Source: Delphinapterus leucas (taxonomy: Eukaryota > Chordata > Mammalia > Artiodactyla > Monodontidae). Taken from it: a DNA stretch of 64,000 nt. This document shows positions 11,131 to 22,850 of this stretch, piece by piece (the stretch's first letter is position 1; the number at the start of each line of letters is the position of its first letter). The notes below the pieces were generated by a model that was given only the letters and a program-made list of their open reading frames with translations, was not told the DNA's origin and did not search any database. The translations under genes and the position numbers were made by a program. The DNA is taken from NCBI RefSeq assembly GCF_002288925.2, contig NW_022098021.1, positions 875,227 to 939,226 on the forward strand. Reading direction: 5' to 3'.

Positions 11131-12677
11131 CCATAAAGACTGGTAACATGGCAAACCTCTGGAGAAGCATCTCTGCCCAGTCACTGGGCACAGGTCTCCT
11201 CCATGCTCAGCCCCAGGCCTCCACTCACCTAGGAAACCTTACGCAGGCCCACAGCTTCAATCACCAACCTGTAAAGTCGACTCACATTTATTTCTCCTTC
11301 TCAGACCATCTTCACACGGATGCTTCACAGGCACTTCAAATTCATCTAATCTGGTCCCCTTCTCTAGTGCCAGCTGATATATTAACTTGCCAGTATAGAA
11401 AGAAGAACCTTAAAAATCTATCAATCTAATGATCTACAGAAAAGCAACATCATAATTCCAGTCCCCTGCCTACAAAATCACTAGGTTTACCTGAGTAAGC
11501 CTCATTATCTTGTAAAATGTTTCTAAAACATCAGATTTATGGGATAAAAAATATTTATAATCAGCAACGGAGCCTAACACTTAGCAACAAAGTTTTACTG
11601 AACACCTGCTATATACTTAGAGACGTAAAGCCGTTTCCTCCAGTAACCATCTGACCACACCTGCGTGTACTGGGGTACAGATAAACATGGTGCAAACTCC
11701 AAGACTGGGGAGGAGCAGTCGTACATTCCTACATTTAGAGAAGCTGCCTCACATGTAGGAGAAAATAAAAGTATTAGGAGAATGCTGCCCAGCTTTTGAA
11801 CTGTCACTTTAAAAATGGTTATGGTTTTAAAAACATCAGTACTGGAAAACAGGATTCAAAGATGAAAGCTCCATGAGAGCGGGAATTCTTATTTTTTGTT
11901 TATTGCTATATCCCCAGCTCCAAGAGCAGTCGGTAAACGTCTGTTGGATCAATTAACGAAGTAATGAATGACAAGTGCTGTAACGTGGTAATCAATTTAA
12001 TACAACCTCAGTGGATGCGTATTTACTGCCCTCTAGCCTCACATTACTTTAGAGGAAATGTCTAAAGTGGGCTGAAGAGCAAACACAGGACGTTTCCTGC
12101 CTTCGTGCAGCCCGTGGGGCAGTACTAGCTGTTCCTGGAGCTGTGGGACACGTGCAGTGGATGGGCCCCGTAAGCATGACCCCTACTACCTGCTGGCGTT
12201 CCCCCCATTTATTCAGCTACTAGCCACGCTGCTAATCCCACAGACAGTTCTCCATTGTAAGCATGACCTCTGGCATTTTTTAATAGAAGAAAAGTCTCTC
12301 GCCTGCATCTAATGCAATGACTTCCGCCTCACACCCAGTATAAAGCAGAACACTGTACCACGTCCCACCGAAGCCTCTCCTGGTGTATGTGGTTGTGTAC
12401 TGGTCTAGAAATATTTGAGAATCTTGCAAAAGTAATCCACTGATGTGACCTTGGGTAGATGGAAGTCTGAAATTGACTGACAAGTCACGAAACATTAGCT
12501 TTCACGTGTGAATTTAAACACAACTCTACTGAGGAACTAGTCTATGTAAGGAACTTTGCCAAGAAATAGAAGAAGACGCAGTCCTTGCTTTTCAAGAAGC
12601 ACAAGTGCTGGTGGGGAACATAGATGCATGTAGCCATAGGAGAGCAGGCAAGGTGCTGTAACAAAAAAGCAAGCAGA
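11131..12677. other. Intron 3 sequence with one L2 fragment
   Basis: Apart from the L2-like block at 11855-11975, no repeat or exon is recognised here. Two minus frames of about 70 codons have no recognisable product. Confidence 0.4.
11855..11975 (+). mobile_element. L2 LINE 3' fragment
   Basis: It contains aaagctccatgagagcggga ... tatccccagctccaagagcag ... gtctgttggatcaattaacg ... aatgaatga, the standard order of the L2 3' end. Confidence 0.75.
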
Positions 12678-12882
12678 GGGCTTCCCTGGTGGCGCAGTGG
12701 TTGAGAGTCCGCCTGCCGATGCAGGGGACGCGGGTTCGTGCCCTGGTCCGGGAAGATCCCACATGCCGCGGAGCGGCTGGGCCCGTGAGCCATGGCTGCT
12801 GAGCTTGCGCGTCCGGAGCCTGTGCTCCGCAATGGGAGAGGCCACAGCAGTGAGAGGCCTGCGTAACGAAAAAAAAAAAAAA
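12678..12882 (+). mobile_element. CHR SINE, cetacean-type body
   Basis: A complete head, B box and body end in a poly(A) run. The flanks agcaagcaga and agcaaggaga form an imperfect target-site duplication. Confidence 0.93.
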
Positions 12883-12889
12883 AGCAAGG

Positions 12890-15800
12890 AGAACGACACA
12901 AAGGCACCACACCAGCGAGCCACGCCTGTCCACTTGCTTTGAGGACAGACAGACACTCCCAGTGCCATCTGGTCGAAGTCAGAATACTAATGTAGTATCA
13001 CAAACTGCTCTTAAGTGGAATTACTGGGAGAAAACACACACACATAATAACAGAAGGAACGTTAAAATGTTCCCATTTGGCCTCCAAAAGGTCTCATTTA
13101 CCCCCACACCCCAGGGCCAGCACTGCACAGCAGGGGATGTGCAACGACTGAGCTGTGGAGACTGTTCCACTTTGGCCACGGTAGGCTGGATTGCTTGGAC
13201 AAGCCCTCCTGCTGAGAACAACTTTTAAAAAGCTGAAAATGTATTATTTTAAAAATCAGTTTGAAGTTACTGGGAAGCAACCAAAGCATTGAGGAACTGC
13301 GGGGCCAAGGCTCAGGTCAAAGGGGAAGCAGAGCTACGAGCCTAGCACTTGACTCCACCTTCATCCTCAAGGTACCTGTGTTTTGCAGAAGCACAGACAA
13401 AATGCCTGCAGAGATAAGCAGAGCTTTTTGCAGCTTTTTGCAGCGATGAGGGAAAATCAGCTCCCAAGGCTGTAACTGCCAGGACTTGGTAGCTCGGACC
13501 CTCAAGGGCTGTACCCTGGGAGTAACAGGGACCAGCCTTCACGAGCCTCAATTCATCACAATCCACGACTAAATTATGCTGAAGTATGTATTTGGAAAGA
13601 TGTACATAAAATACTATTAAGATTATAATATTAGAGTGATGGCATTAAAAGTGATTTTTTCCTCTACTTTTCAAGTTTTTTATATTAGTTTTAAGGCAGG
13701 GCAATGTTTAAGGACGGTGTCAGGAAGTATAAAGAGTCTGAGATTTTTGCTGTTTGCAGGCTAACAAGTTAACCTGCCACAGTTTCACAGATGCTCTTAG
13801 AAGACACAAGACTCTTGGGTCAGAGACAAAAGACTGTTACTGACAGGATATCGGGCAGCACGAGCTTCATGTTCACATCGCCCTCAAGTCCCACAGGGGT
13901 GATGCAAAGGGACCCAAGTGGATTCTGGGTTTGTGTCACAGCTTAGGGAACATAAATCCTTTACGACTGACTACAAGCAAGTTGACCGACCTATGCCCCA
14001 GAGGGAGACGGCAAAGTGGCCCTTTACTCTAGAGGGAGACACTCTCCCTGTCTTCCAAGGCTGTGAGTTATTCGAGCATCCGTGAAAAGCTAGTCCAGAA
14101 TGAAAGGGCATTCGGTGCCTCTGCTCACAGGATGTGCAGAAACACAAGACCCATGGGGAATCACCTCCCCGCAGCCAGGCCCCCGTGGAACCGAGAAAAA
14201 GTGTTTTCTGGTCTCTTTTCCCATGTGCACTGAAAAGAAAAAAAGGTAACGAGTCTCACAATAAAGAGTGTTGGCCCAAGGATGACTTTAAGAATACATT
14301 AAAATTCTGTATCAGTCCTATACCTCTTGTCTAAGAAAGGAAAAGTCCCCTCCCCACTGAAGACCTTAAAGGGTTTCACAAGCACCAACCACCCCCAATG
14401 GTTTACTCATCCGGCAAAACAGCTGATGAGAGCACGTACCGCACCAACAGGCGTGCGTTTACTCAGAGCCTCTGGATTAACAAAATCGCAATCCTTCCTG
14501 ATTTAAAAAACAAAACAGAAACTTCTGAAGCCCTGAGTCAGAGCCTTAAATTAAAAGGGGATGAGTTCTATTTTAAGAACCGAGGAGTAATTTACATAAA
14601 CAAAGGAAGCGCATTACAGAAGAAATGATGGAATAATGGAAGGTAACATAACACTGTTATTTTTATTATTCTTAATTGAATAATAAGAATGTTAATATTG
14701 AAGATTAAGAAAATTAATATTAAATTGAATACTGATAATATTAAAAAAAAGAAAAAACAAAGAACCAAGAACCAAGGAGAAGCTGTCTGCAGCTCCGTTA
14801 CCCACTGGTCATCAGCTGATTCGCTGGCGGGGCTAGTTTTCCCTTTCTGCTCACTGAGAAGACCACCTCTTCATCAAGCAAGACCCCCTCTTCGTGCAGA
14901 TGCAAGGACGTGAGGACAGTCAGAGCGCTGAGCAGGGGGCTTGCCCTCATCTTACGCAGCCACCTGTGCCACAAAAACATCTAACCTCGTCCGTCGTCTG
15001 TGGCTTCGGCAGTGGAGCACAGCTCTGTGTGTCGCACCACTAAGTTAACTGAAGCAAGGTCTTGGCTAAAGACCTGTAAGGCCAGCTCAGAGGCAGGCTC
15101 AGCTGGCCTGGCTAATAACGCCCACACACCTGCCCATTGTTTAATCCAACAACAGTGTCAGGAAAATTCCTTGGTACTCCTGTGATATTAAAATATTAAA
15201 TATTTTAAAATATTAAAATATTGCTTGCTAAGTACTAAAAAAAAAGTCCTTCTCTTGTGGCAAAACCATTTTATAATTTAGTGTTTAAATTTTTAGCAAT
15301 CATTTCTTGTAAGTCTATATATATGCCAAAAAGAGTAACCTGTGGCTGAATTTTTCTGTTCATGTTACAACAGCTTCTGGTGCTGAGAGCAGATTGACGA
15401 TGTTACTCCCAGCGCAGACAGACACCCCGGCAAGGACACAATGAGGCCCACTAATTTTCCAATACTTAGGACCAGTCTCAGACATAAAGTTCTCAAAGTC
15501 CAAATGTCAACAAGAAAACTCTAAGGGAATAATCGGGAACAATTGTGGTTCAACATCTGACTCATTCAATATGTGATACAAATACATCTTAATTCACTGA
15601 AATGACTGGAGACAAAAGCACAAAAAACCTACCATTACTGAAAACCCACTGTAGGTGGGGGAAGGGAACTGAAATAAAAACCCTTACCCCTGGGGGAGGA
15701 AAAGGAATGCATGCTAGGTCCCCCCTTATCTCTCCCCTCCACCCCACCTCCCATCCCCAAGCCCCAGGGACACAGCGCCTGCCTGAAACTAAGGCTTATC

Positions 15801-16090
15801 AGAGCCCCAAGGAAAGACCCTTCCCCAGGCTAGCAAGGATTAAGTAACGAGTAACAGAAGAATACTTCTGGGAAGGGACAGGGCAGGAACATGGAAAGAG
15901 ATCCTCTCCGAGGGCAGTGCAAAGGGAAGACTGAACGATATTGAGGGAAAAGCCCTCTGGCCATCAGTCCTCATCTTAAACACAAGGTATTGCTAAAGGA
16001 ATTTGAAACCTGTATGCGCCAAGGGTGACTATAGCAATTTACAAACCTTAAAGCTTGCCCAACTCCTAACTAGATTAGCTCAAGTCCTCA
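12890..16090. other. Intron 3 sequence, largely unique
   Basis: No transposon or exon is recognised with confidence. AT-rich low-complexity patches lie at 14655-14755 and 15185-15235, the latter alternating aatatt and aaaatatt words. No reading frame here resembles a known protein. Confidence 0.4.
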
Positions 16091-16575
16091 CAATAAAAGC
16101 CTATTTGTAATGAGGTGGATGGACCTAGAGTCTGTCATACAGAGTGAAGTAAGTCAGAAAGAGAAAAACAAATACCGTATGCTAACACATATATATGGAA
16201 TTTAAGAAAAAAAAATGTCATGAAGAACCTAGGGGTAAGACAGAAATAAAGACACAGACCTACTAGAGAATGGACTTGAGGATATGGGGAGGGGGAAGGG
16301 TGAGCTGTGACAAAGCGAGAGAGAGGCATGGACATATATACACGACCAAACGTAAGGTAGATAGCTAGTGGGAAGCAGCCGCATAGCACAGGGAGATCAG
16401 CTCGGTGCTTTGTGACTGCCTGGAGGGGTGGGATAGGGAGGGTGAGAGGGAGGGAGACACAAGAGGGAGGAGATATGGTGACATATGTGTATGTATAACT
16501 GATTCACTTTGTTATAAAGCAGAAACGAACACACCATTGTAAAGCAATTATACTCCAATAAAGATGTAAAAAAAA
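16090..16575 (+). mobile_element. L1 3' UTR, artiodactyl/cetacean type
   Basis: The order gaggtggatggacctagagt, cagagtgaagtaagtcagaa, gacttgaggatatggggag, atagcacagggagatcagct, tactccaataaagatgtaaa then poly(A) is the 3' end of a relatively young L1 lineage of cetartiodactyls. It is 5' truncated, as most L1 copies are. Confidence 0.88.
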
Positions 16576-16585
16576 AAAAAAAAAA

Positions 16586-16794
16586 GGGCTTCCCTGGTGG
16601 CGCAGTGGTTGAGAGTCCGCCTGCCGATGCAGGAAACACGGGTTCGTGCCCCGGTCCGGGAAGATCCCACATGCCGCGGAGCGGCTGGGCCCGTGAGCCA
16701 TGGCCGCTGAGCCTGCGTGTCTGGAGCCTGTGCTCCGCAACGGGAGAGGCCACAACAGTGAGAGGCCCGCGTACCGCAAAAAAAAAAAAAAAAA
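16586..16794 (+). mobile_element. CHR SINE inserted in an L1 poly(A) tail
   Basis: The SINE is flanked by copies of aagatgtaaaaaaaaa, one being the L1 3' terminus before it and the other directly after its own tail. The L1 tail was therefore the insertion target. Confidence 0.93.
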
Positions 16795-16989
16795 AAGATG
16801 TAAAAAAAAATCAAAAGCCTCACAGGAGGAAAGGCCAAATCCCAGGCATAGATCTGCCGTCCTACTCAGGATGTCTGACTTTCCAAAACAAAAAATTGTG
16901 AGGCTACAAAAAAGTGCACACCCAGGAGACAAAGTGATCATTAGAATCAGACTCAGACGTGATTCAGATGGTGGCAAAATCTGACGTCA

Positions 16990-18160
16990 GATTTTAAATG
17001 ATTAATATGCACTAAAGGCTCTAAAGGGAAATTGTGGACTATATCATACGGGTAATTTTAGCAGAGGAATAGAAACTAGAAGAGAATATCAAAGAGATGC
17101 TAAAAATGAAAAACAAAGGAACAAAGATGAAGGTTGCCTCTGACTGACTTATCGGTAGACTCAACGCAGTTGGGAAAGAATCAGTGAACTTAGAGATCAG
17201 TCAAAGGAGATCATCCAAAGTGAAAAACAAACAGCAAAATGACAGAGAAGTGCATATAAAACATGCAAGACCTGCAGGAAAAGTATCAAATGATCTAACA
17301 TATGTGTAACTGAAATCCCGAAGTTTCTACAGACAGGGAATGGGGCAGAAGAAAACATTCAAAGAAATCATAAGAACATTCCGGAACTAATGAAAGTCCC
17401 AAATCACATAGGCAAGAAGCTCAGACAACACAATGCTGGGTAAGTACCCCTCTTTACCCCCGAATCCACACACATCTAGGTATATTATATTCAAATTGCT
17501 GAATATGGAAGACAGAGAAATACTGAAGGCAGTCAGAGAAAAAGTCACTTAATATATACAGAAACAAAATGAAGTGTTGCAAGAGGGGCTTCCCTGGTGG
17601 CGCAGTGGTTGAGAGTCCGCCTGCCGATGCAGGGGACACGGGTTCGTGCCCCGGTCCAGGAAAATCCCACATGCCGCGGAGCGGCTGGGCCCGTGAGCCA
17701 TGGCCGCTGAGCCTGCGCGTCCGGAGCCTGTGCTCCACAACGGGAGAGGCCACAACACTGAGAGGCCCGTGTACCGCAAAAAAAAAAAAAAGAGTTGCAA
17801 GACTTTTTGTGAGAGATCATAGAAGATGGAAAGTCATGGGGTGATATTTTTAAGTGCTGAAAGAAAAAAACCTGCTAACTCAGAATGCTATAGCCAGTAA
17901 AAATATTTCAGAAATATTTTCAGAAATGAAGAAACAAAAACTTTTCTGAGAAGAACAACAATTTAGGGAATTCATTCCCAGCCAACCTGTGAATCTATGA
18001 ATAGGAACAAATTTTAAAGGAAAGTCTGCAGGCAGAAGGAAAAAAGTAACCAGACAGAAAACTGGATTTATACAAAGAAATGAAGAACACTGGAAATGGG
18101 TAAACAAAGGTAAAATCAATGTTTTGTTTTCAGTTGCTCTAAAATATAAGTGAACACCCA
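16990..18160 (+). mobile_element. L1/HAL1 ORF1-like remnant (interrupted by a SINE)
   Basis: A-rich sequence contains gaccaga-, aaagtgaaaaacaaac-, ggaactaatgaaagtcccaa- and tgctgaaagaaaaaaacctg-type blocks, the last resembling the HAL1/L1 ORF1 coiled-coil and C-terminal region. It has many stops. A CHR SINE at 17586 splits it. Confidence 0.6.
17586..17791 (+). mobile_element. CHR SINE, cetacean-type body
   Basis: A full-length copy with poly(A). The target-site duplication gttgcaaga precedes it and recurs just after the tail (gttgcaaga at about 17794). Confidence 0.93.
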
Positions 18161-18179
18161 AAGCAAAAATGGTATCAGT

Positions 18180-18310
18180 GCATTGTAATGGATTACATTA
18201 ATTTATTTTCAAGTACTGAACCAGCCTTGCATACCTGGGATAAATCCCACTTGGTCATGATACATAATTCTCTTTTGTGTTTTTTTAGATTTGATTTGCT
18301 AACATTCTGT
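18180..18310 (-). mobile_element. L1 ORF2 fragment, antisense to the plus strand
   Basis: The block aaccagccttgcatacctgg / gataaatcccacttggtcat is the reverse complement of a conserved reverse-transcriptase region of mammalian L1 ORF2. It is the only intronic L1 piece seen in CRYL1 sense orientation. Confidence 0.75.
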
Positions 18311-18480
18311 TAAGGATTTTTTGAATTTTATTTTATTTATTTTTTTATATACAGCAGGTTCTTATTAGTTCTGTTAAGGATTTTTACGTCTACGTTAAGG
18401 AGAGAGAAGTCTTTCCTAGACCTCCTCCTACCTAAAATGTGTTTTTGTAATAAAGACTGGATATAAAACTCTAACACAGA

Positions 18481-18677
18481 GACTTCCCTGGTGGTCCAGT
18501 GGTTAAGACTCCCTGTTCCCAATGCAGGGGGTCCGGGTTCGATCTCTGGTCAGGGAACCAGATGCCACATGCATCCCACAGCTAGGAGTCCATACACTGC
18601 AACTAAGAATTCCGCACGCCATTAACTAAGACCCGGCACAGCCAAATAAATAAATTAATTAAATTTAAAAAAAAAAA
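18481..18677 (+). mobile_element. CHR-1-like SINE
   Basis: It has head gacttccctggtggtccagt, B box gggttcgatctc and tail aaataaataaattaatt-A. The flanks ctctaacac and gtctaacac form the target duplication. Confidence 0.92.
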
Positions 18678-19224
18678 GTCTAACACTCCTTAAGTCACTG
18701 TCGAAACAACTGTGTTACATACGTATCCACCAGCCCCAGAGAAACGTCTCTGAAGGAAGTAAAACAAAAGCGATCAGGAAGAAAATACTCATGAAGGTTC
18801 TCCAAGGGAATGTTAACGTCAATCAGAATTAACGTTTAGCTCAGATTGTAACCAGAGGTCACACATAATCACAATGTGATTAAGAAAATCTGAGCCAAGA
18901 TTTAAAAATCAGAAATAAAAATTCCAACTTCTCACTTGTTTGGTTAATGTGAAAAATCAGAAGGTCCAGGCCACTCCAGGTGTCCTTCCTGGGGCTGAGT
19001 GCCACCTGTTCCTGTTGGAAGGACGTCAGTTTCCCTGCCCACCTAAGCCGGTCTCTCTAACTCTGTGAGGACAGCTGATGTGGAAGCGAGTTCACATGAA
19101 ATGCAACATGCATCCAATTCTTGGATCATGGTGGGAAATACATCGCTAGAGCCTGTGGCACTAAACTGAGCCAGAGACGTTACATTCGCTTCTAGCTCAG
19201 AAATCCAGTCTGATACGAGAAGAT

Positions 19225-19300
19225 AAATCCTGACCTGGCGCTCACTACACGTGTAACCTTGGTCAGTTTGGTTCCCTGGTCTGTAAATGGGGATTCACCC
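19225..19300 (+). mobile_element. MIR SINE fragment
   Basis: It contains gtaaccttggtcagtttgg ... ctgtaaatggggatt, the conserved core-to-3' portion of MIR. Confidence 0.6.
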
Positions 19301-19339
19301 CCCACACACACGCAAGGACTGCAGGATGGTCCCTCTTTG

Positions 19340-19545
19340 CCGGGCTTTGCTCCGTGCCAGGCGCTGCTCAGGTGCTGACACAAGAGGCGCTGCTTTAATT
19401 CACAGATGCTCACGCAGGTCTCATGACAACGGAGCAGCTGTAGGTTCCGCCATCACCTCACTTTACAGAGGACGAGGCCGAGGCACTGAGAAGCTGGGTA
19501 AGGCAGTCCCCCTCCGAAGCCGGACTCTTCAACTTCCTGGACACT
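19340..19545 (-). mobile_element. MIR SINE
   Basis: The reverse-orientation MIR pattern is ccaggcgctgctcaggtgct ... tttacagaggacgaggccga ... gcactgagaagctgggtaag. It is diverged but in the right order. Confidence 0.65.
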
Positions 19546-20016
19546 GAGTCAATAATGCTAAAGGTCTTTTCAAAAAGTTACAGAATATTTTGATTCATTC
19601 ATTTGCAAATGAACTAGAGGAAGAAACTCAAAGCACCAAATAGGTCAAGGGTTAGATCATGCCGTGTCATCTTCTAATTTGCATGTTTTTTCCTTAATGG
19701 TTCTCACGTTGCAAGATGTCTTACAATCAACAGCATCGTCAATATACTGTCATACAGCACGTTCACAGATAATTCACTCAAACATATTCCCCAAGGTTTG
19801 GAAACAAACGTGCCAGCAGAAGCACAGTGCGAGGCAGAGACTTGGTCAGATGTGCAAAGGTAAGTAAAACAAGTGCTTATTTCCCTTTAAACAGTAACCA
19901 AAAGGGCAGGCCCTGCCCAGGGGAACAGCAGGGACCAAGACAAGTGATCCAGTTCAGGGCCAGGCAGACTTATGCTCCAGACCAGCCGCCCAGCGGAAAA
20001 ACAACATGAGTTATGT

Positions 20017-20300
20017 ACGCAATTCTCAGTTTTCTAGTAGCCACATTAAGAAAGCAAAAAGAAATCGGTGAACTTCGTTTTACCAACATATTTTACTTAA
20101 CTGAATATACCCAGATATTGTCATTTCAGCATATAATTGGCACTAAAAGTTATTGAGATATTTTACATTCTTTTCTTTTTTCCTTAGCAAGTCTTTGAAA
20201 TCCAGTGGGGATTTTACACCTGTGTCAGTTTGACCAGCATTGTTTCAAGTGCTCCAGCCACGCGGGGCCTGCAGTGGCCACACGGGCCGGGCGATTCTGG
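20017..20300 (+). mobile_element. hAT-type DNA transposon remnant (MER family)
   Basis: The blocks ttttctagtagccacatta, gaaatcggtgaacttcg, attgtcatttcagcatataa, gagatattttacattctttt and tttgaaatccagtggg match a common mammalian non-autonomous hAT family. A related copy in reverse is at 48005-48270. I am not certain of the exact family name. Confidence 0.6.
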
Positions 20301-20408
20301 GCCCAGGGACACCTGCTAACAAAGTAGCAACCAGCATCCATTCTGCCAACGGCTACAACCAAAACTCACCGTGCAAATCTCTCAAAAGCCACTTTAAAAA
20401 GTGTGTTC

Positions 20409-20725
20409 AGGGACTTGGTGGCGCAGTGGTTAAGAATCCGCCTGCCATTGCAGGGGACACGGGTTCGAGCCCTGGGTCCGGGAAGATCCCTCATGCCGTG
20501 GAGCAACAAAGCCCGTGCGCCACAACTACTGAGCCTGCACTCTAGAGCCTGCGAGCCACAACTACTGAAGCCCGCGCACCTAGAGCCCGTGCTCCGCGAC
20601 AAGAGAAGCCACAGCAATGAGAAGCCCATGCACCGCCATGAAGAGTAGCCCCTGCTCGCCACAACTAGAGAAAGCCCGCGCGCAGCAATGAAGAACCAAC
20701 GCAGCCAAAAAATTTTTTAAATTTT
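20409..20725 (+). mobile_element. CHR-2-like SINE, long form
   Basis: The head is slightly shortened (gggacttggtggcgcagtgg). The body has ccacaactactga modules and ends gaagaaccaacgcagcc plus A-rich tail. Confidence 0.9.
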
Positions 20726-20764
20726 TAGATAAATAAAAAGAAACTCTGGTATTTCCTGAGCATT

Positions 20765-20990
20765 TCAATCCGTACCTGGTACGTGGTAAGCACTTTGTAT
20801 ATCTTTTCATTTAATTCTAAGAATAATCATTTTCATGTATTACACATGTTTTAGAAATGTGAGAGCTGATTTGCGCAGAGCTGAGAACTTGCCAAAGCTC
20901 GTGTAACTAGGAAGAAACAGAAGCGGGACCTGAACCCATGTCTGTCGGTCTCCCAGGGCCGGGTCTTGACCACTACACCCTCAGGTGCCC
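20765..20990 (-). mobile_element. MIR SINE, nearly full length
   Basis: A reverse MIR: ggtaagcactttgtatatct ... aacttgccaaagctcgtgta ... acctgaacccatgtctgtc ... gaccactacac. Confidence 0.75.
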
Positions 20991-21263
20991 CCAACGAACC
21001 TGCCACAGAATCCGCGTGTTTTATTACCACGCAAGTAATACATGTTCATTGCTGAAAATTTAGAAAATATGACCAAGGAAAAAGACAAACCTCACAAAAC
21101 TCCACCTCCAGGAGGTAATCATTTATTGGCACCTGTGTTTTTTCCGCATTTTCCCTGAAAAGTCAGATCCCTGCACAAATTGGTTCACGCTCTGCAACTT
21201 TCCAGCCATTGTAGCAGAAGTTTGTTAAGACACACGGTGCTTAGTTTTACTCAAGAAGAAAAT

Positions 21264-21393
21264 GGGGCTTCCCTGGTGGCGCAGCGGTTGAGAGTCCGCC
21301 TGCCGCTGCAGGGGACACGGGTTCGTGCCCCGGTCCGGGAGGATCCCACATGCCACGGAGCGGCTGGGCCCGTGAGCCATGGCCGCTGAGCCT
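21264..21393 (+). mobile_element. CHR SINE, 5' half, cut by assembly gap
   Basis: The head through gccatggccgctgagcct is intact and then runs straight into the gap. Confidence 0.9.
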
Positions 21394-21493
21394 NNNNNNN
21401 NNNNNNNNNNNNNNNNNNNNNNNNNNNNNNNNNNNNNNNNNNNNNNNNNNNNNNNNNNNNNNNNNNNNNNNNNNNNNNNNNNNNNNNNNNNNN
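21394..21493. other. Assembly gap, exactly 100 N
   Basis: A run of exactly 100 N is a conventional placeholder for a gap of unknown size. It lies inside SINE sequence. Confidence 0.99.
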
Positions 21494-21665
21494 GTGGGAT
21501 CCTCCCGGACCGGGGCACGAACCCGTGTCCGGGAGGATCCCACATGCCACGGAGCGGCTGGGCCCGTGAGCCATGGCCGCTGAGCCTGCGCGTCCGGAGC
21601 CTGTGCTCCGCAACGGGAGAGGCCACAGCAGTGAGAGGCCCGCGTACCGCAAAAAAAAAAAAAAA
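21494..21665 (+). mobile_element. CHR SINE 3' part with an inverted stub at the gap edge
   Basis: 21494-21529 reads as the reverse complement of SINE sequence (gtgggatcctcccggaccgg...). It is followed by the same region in forward orientation (cgggaggatcccacatgcc...) through to the poly(A). The two form a hairpin-like junction beside the gap. Confidence 0.85.
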
Positions 21666-21975
21666 GTATGTTCATAAAAAGACAGCATAAACCAAGCAAC
21701 ACAGCCTGGAAACTGTGATTAAATATTAAAATAAAGGATTTTGTACCTAAAGTTTTTAAATAATTGCTACAAATCAGTAAAGAAAAGTTACAGTATTTTG
21801 TTAAATGGGCAAAGAGTACGACAGTTACTTCACCAGAAAACCAAGGAAGAGGGAAGGGGGAGCAGCTCAAGTATCCAACCTCTCAAGTGATCAGGGAAAC
21901 GGAACTCAGGACTCTGCACAGGGAGAGACTGGTAAATACTTCTGATGAGAAAATAAGGTGGTGTGCGTCAAAGGC

Positions 21976-21982
21976 CGCGCGC

Positions 21983-22013
<31 letters not shown>
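21976..22013. repeat. (CG)n(TG)n dinucleotide repeat
   Basis: Pure alternating purine-pyrimidine: cgcgcgcg followed by about 14 gt units. This composition favours left-handed Z-DNA. Confidence 0.95.
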
Positions 22014-22015
<2 letters not shown>

Positions 22016-22224
22016 TGATGGTACACCTGCCATACAGGACAGAAGGTCAATGCTTAATCGCACACCCTAGCCACTCACATGAATGTAAGAAAAACGTGCC
22101 TCCTTTACGATCGGGCTGGATGGCTGGGCGGCCCCCGGCGCGGAGGAGGGGCTGACGGTACCAGAACGCTCCCCAGTCCCCAGGTGCGGGCAGCGTGGGT
22201 CTTGGTCGCTGGGGAAAGGAGGGT

Positions 22225-22300
22225 CCAGGAGAGGGGCGTCGGGCAGGGCAGGGCAGGGCAGGGCAGGGAGGGGGACGGGCAGGAGCGCCTGGAAGCTGGA
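22225..22300 (+). repeat. G-rich (GGGCA)n tract, potential quadruplex
   Basis: Five tandem gggca units are followed by ggg-agg-gggga-cggg, giving at least seven G-runs of three or more within 50 bp. Confidence 0.85.
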
Positions 22301-22607
22301 ACCTGTCTCCGGACTCACTCTGTACGTCTTCGTGCCATCAAGACGCCAGGATGTCAGGGTCTGGGGGTGAGACCTGGGCCTGCAGGGATGGGGGCGGGGG
22401 CGGGAGGGAGCGCACAACACAGGGGTCCCCCGGCTCAGACAGGGAGCACGTGAGCTAAGCCACGTGGTGGGAAATCCTTCGTCTCCAATCTAGTTTCTGT
22501 TTTCCTGAGACACGGATATAAGAGATACTTCACTTTCCTCTCCATTCTAAGGAAAACAGTGCAAAACCATGACAATGACCTGGGGCCTAGGATTAAGGAA
22601 GCACCGG

Positions 22608-22850
22608 GGGATCTCCCTGGTGGTCCAGTGGGTAAGACTCCGCACTCCGAATGCAGGGGGCCCGGGTTTGATCCCTGGCCAGGGAACTAGATCCCACGTG
22701 CATGCCGCAACTAAGAGCTCGTGTGCCACAACTAAAGATCCCACATGCCGCGACTAAGACCCAGCACAGCCAAAATTAAAAAAAAAATTTTTTAATAAAA
22801 ATTAAATTAAAAAAAATTTTTTTTAAATAAAAAATAAATTACAAGGAAGC
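22608..22850 (+). mobile_element. CHR-1-like SINE
   Basis: It has head atctccctggtggtccagtg, B box gggtttgatccc, body ending aagacccagcacagcc and a long A/T-rich tail. Confidence 0.9.

Noticed and set aside
12537..12968. Many 60-157 codon open frames overlying SINEs (for example 12537, 16504, 21247, 30211, 57524, 63424)
   Set aside because: They are translations of CHR SINE sequence in various frames (recurring GLSLLWPLP / VAEHRLRTRRLSGHGSRAQPL patterns), not genes.
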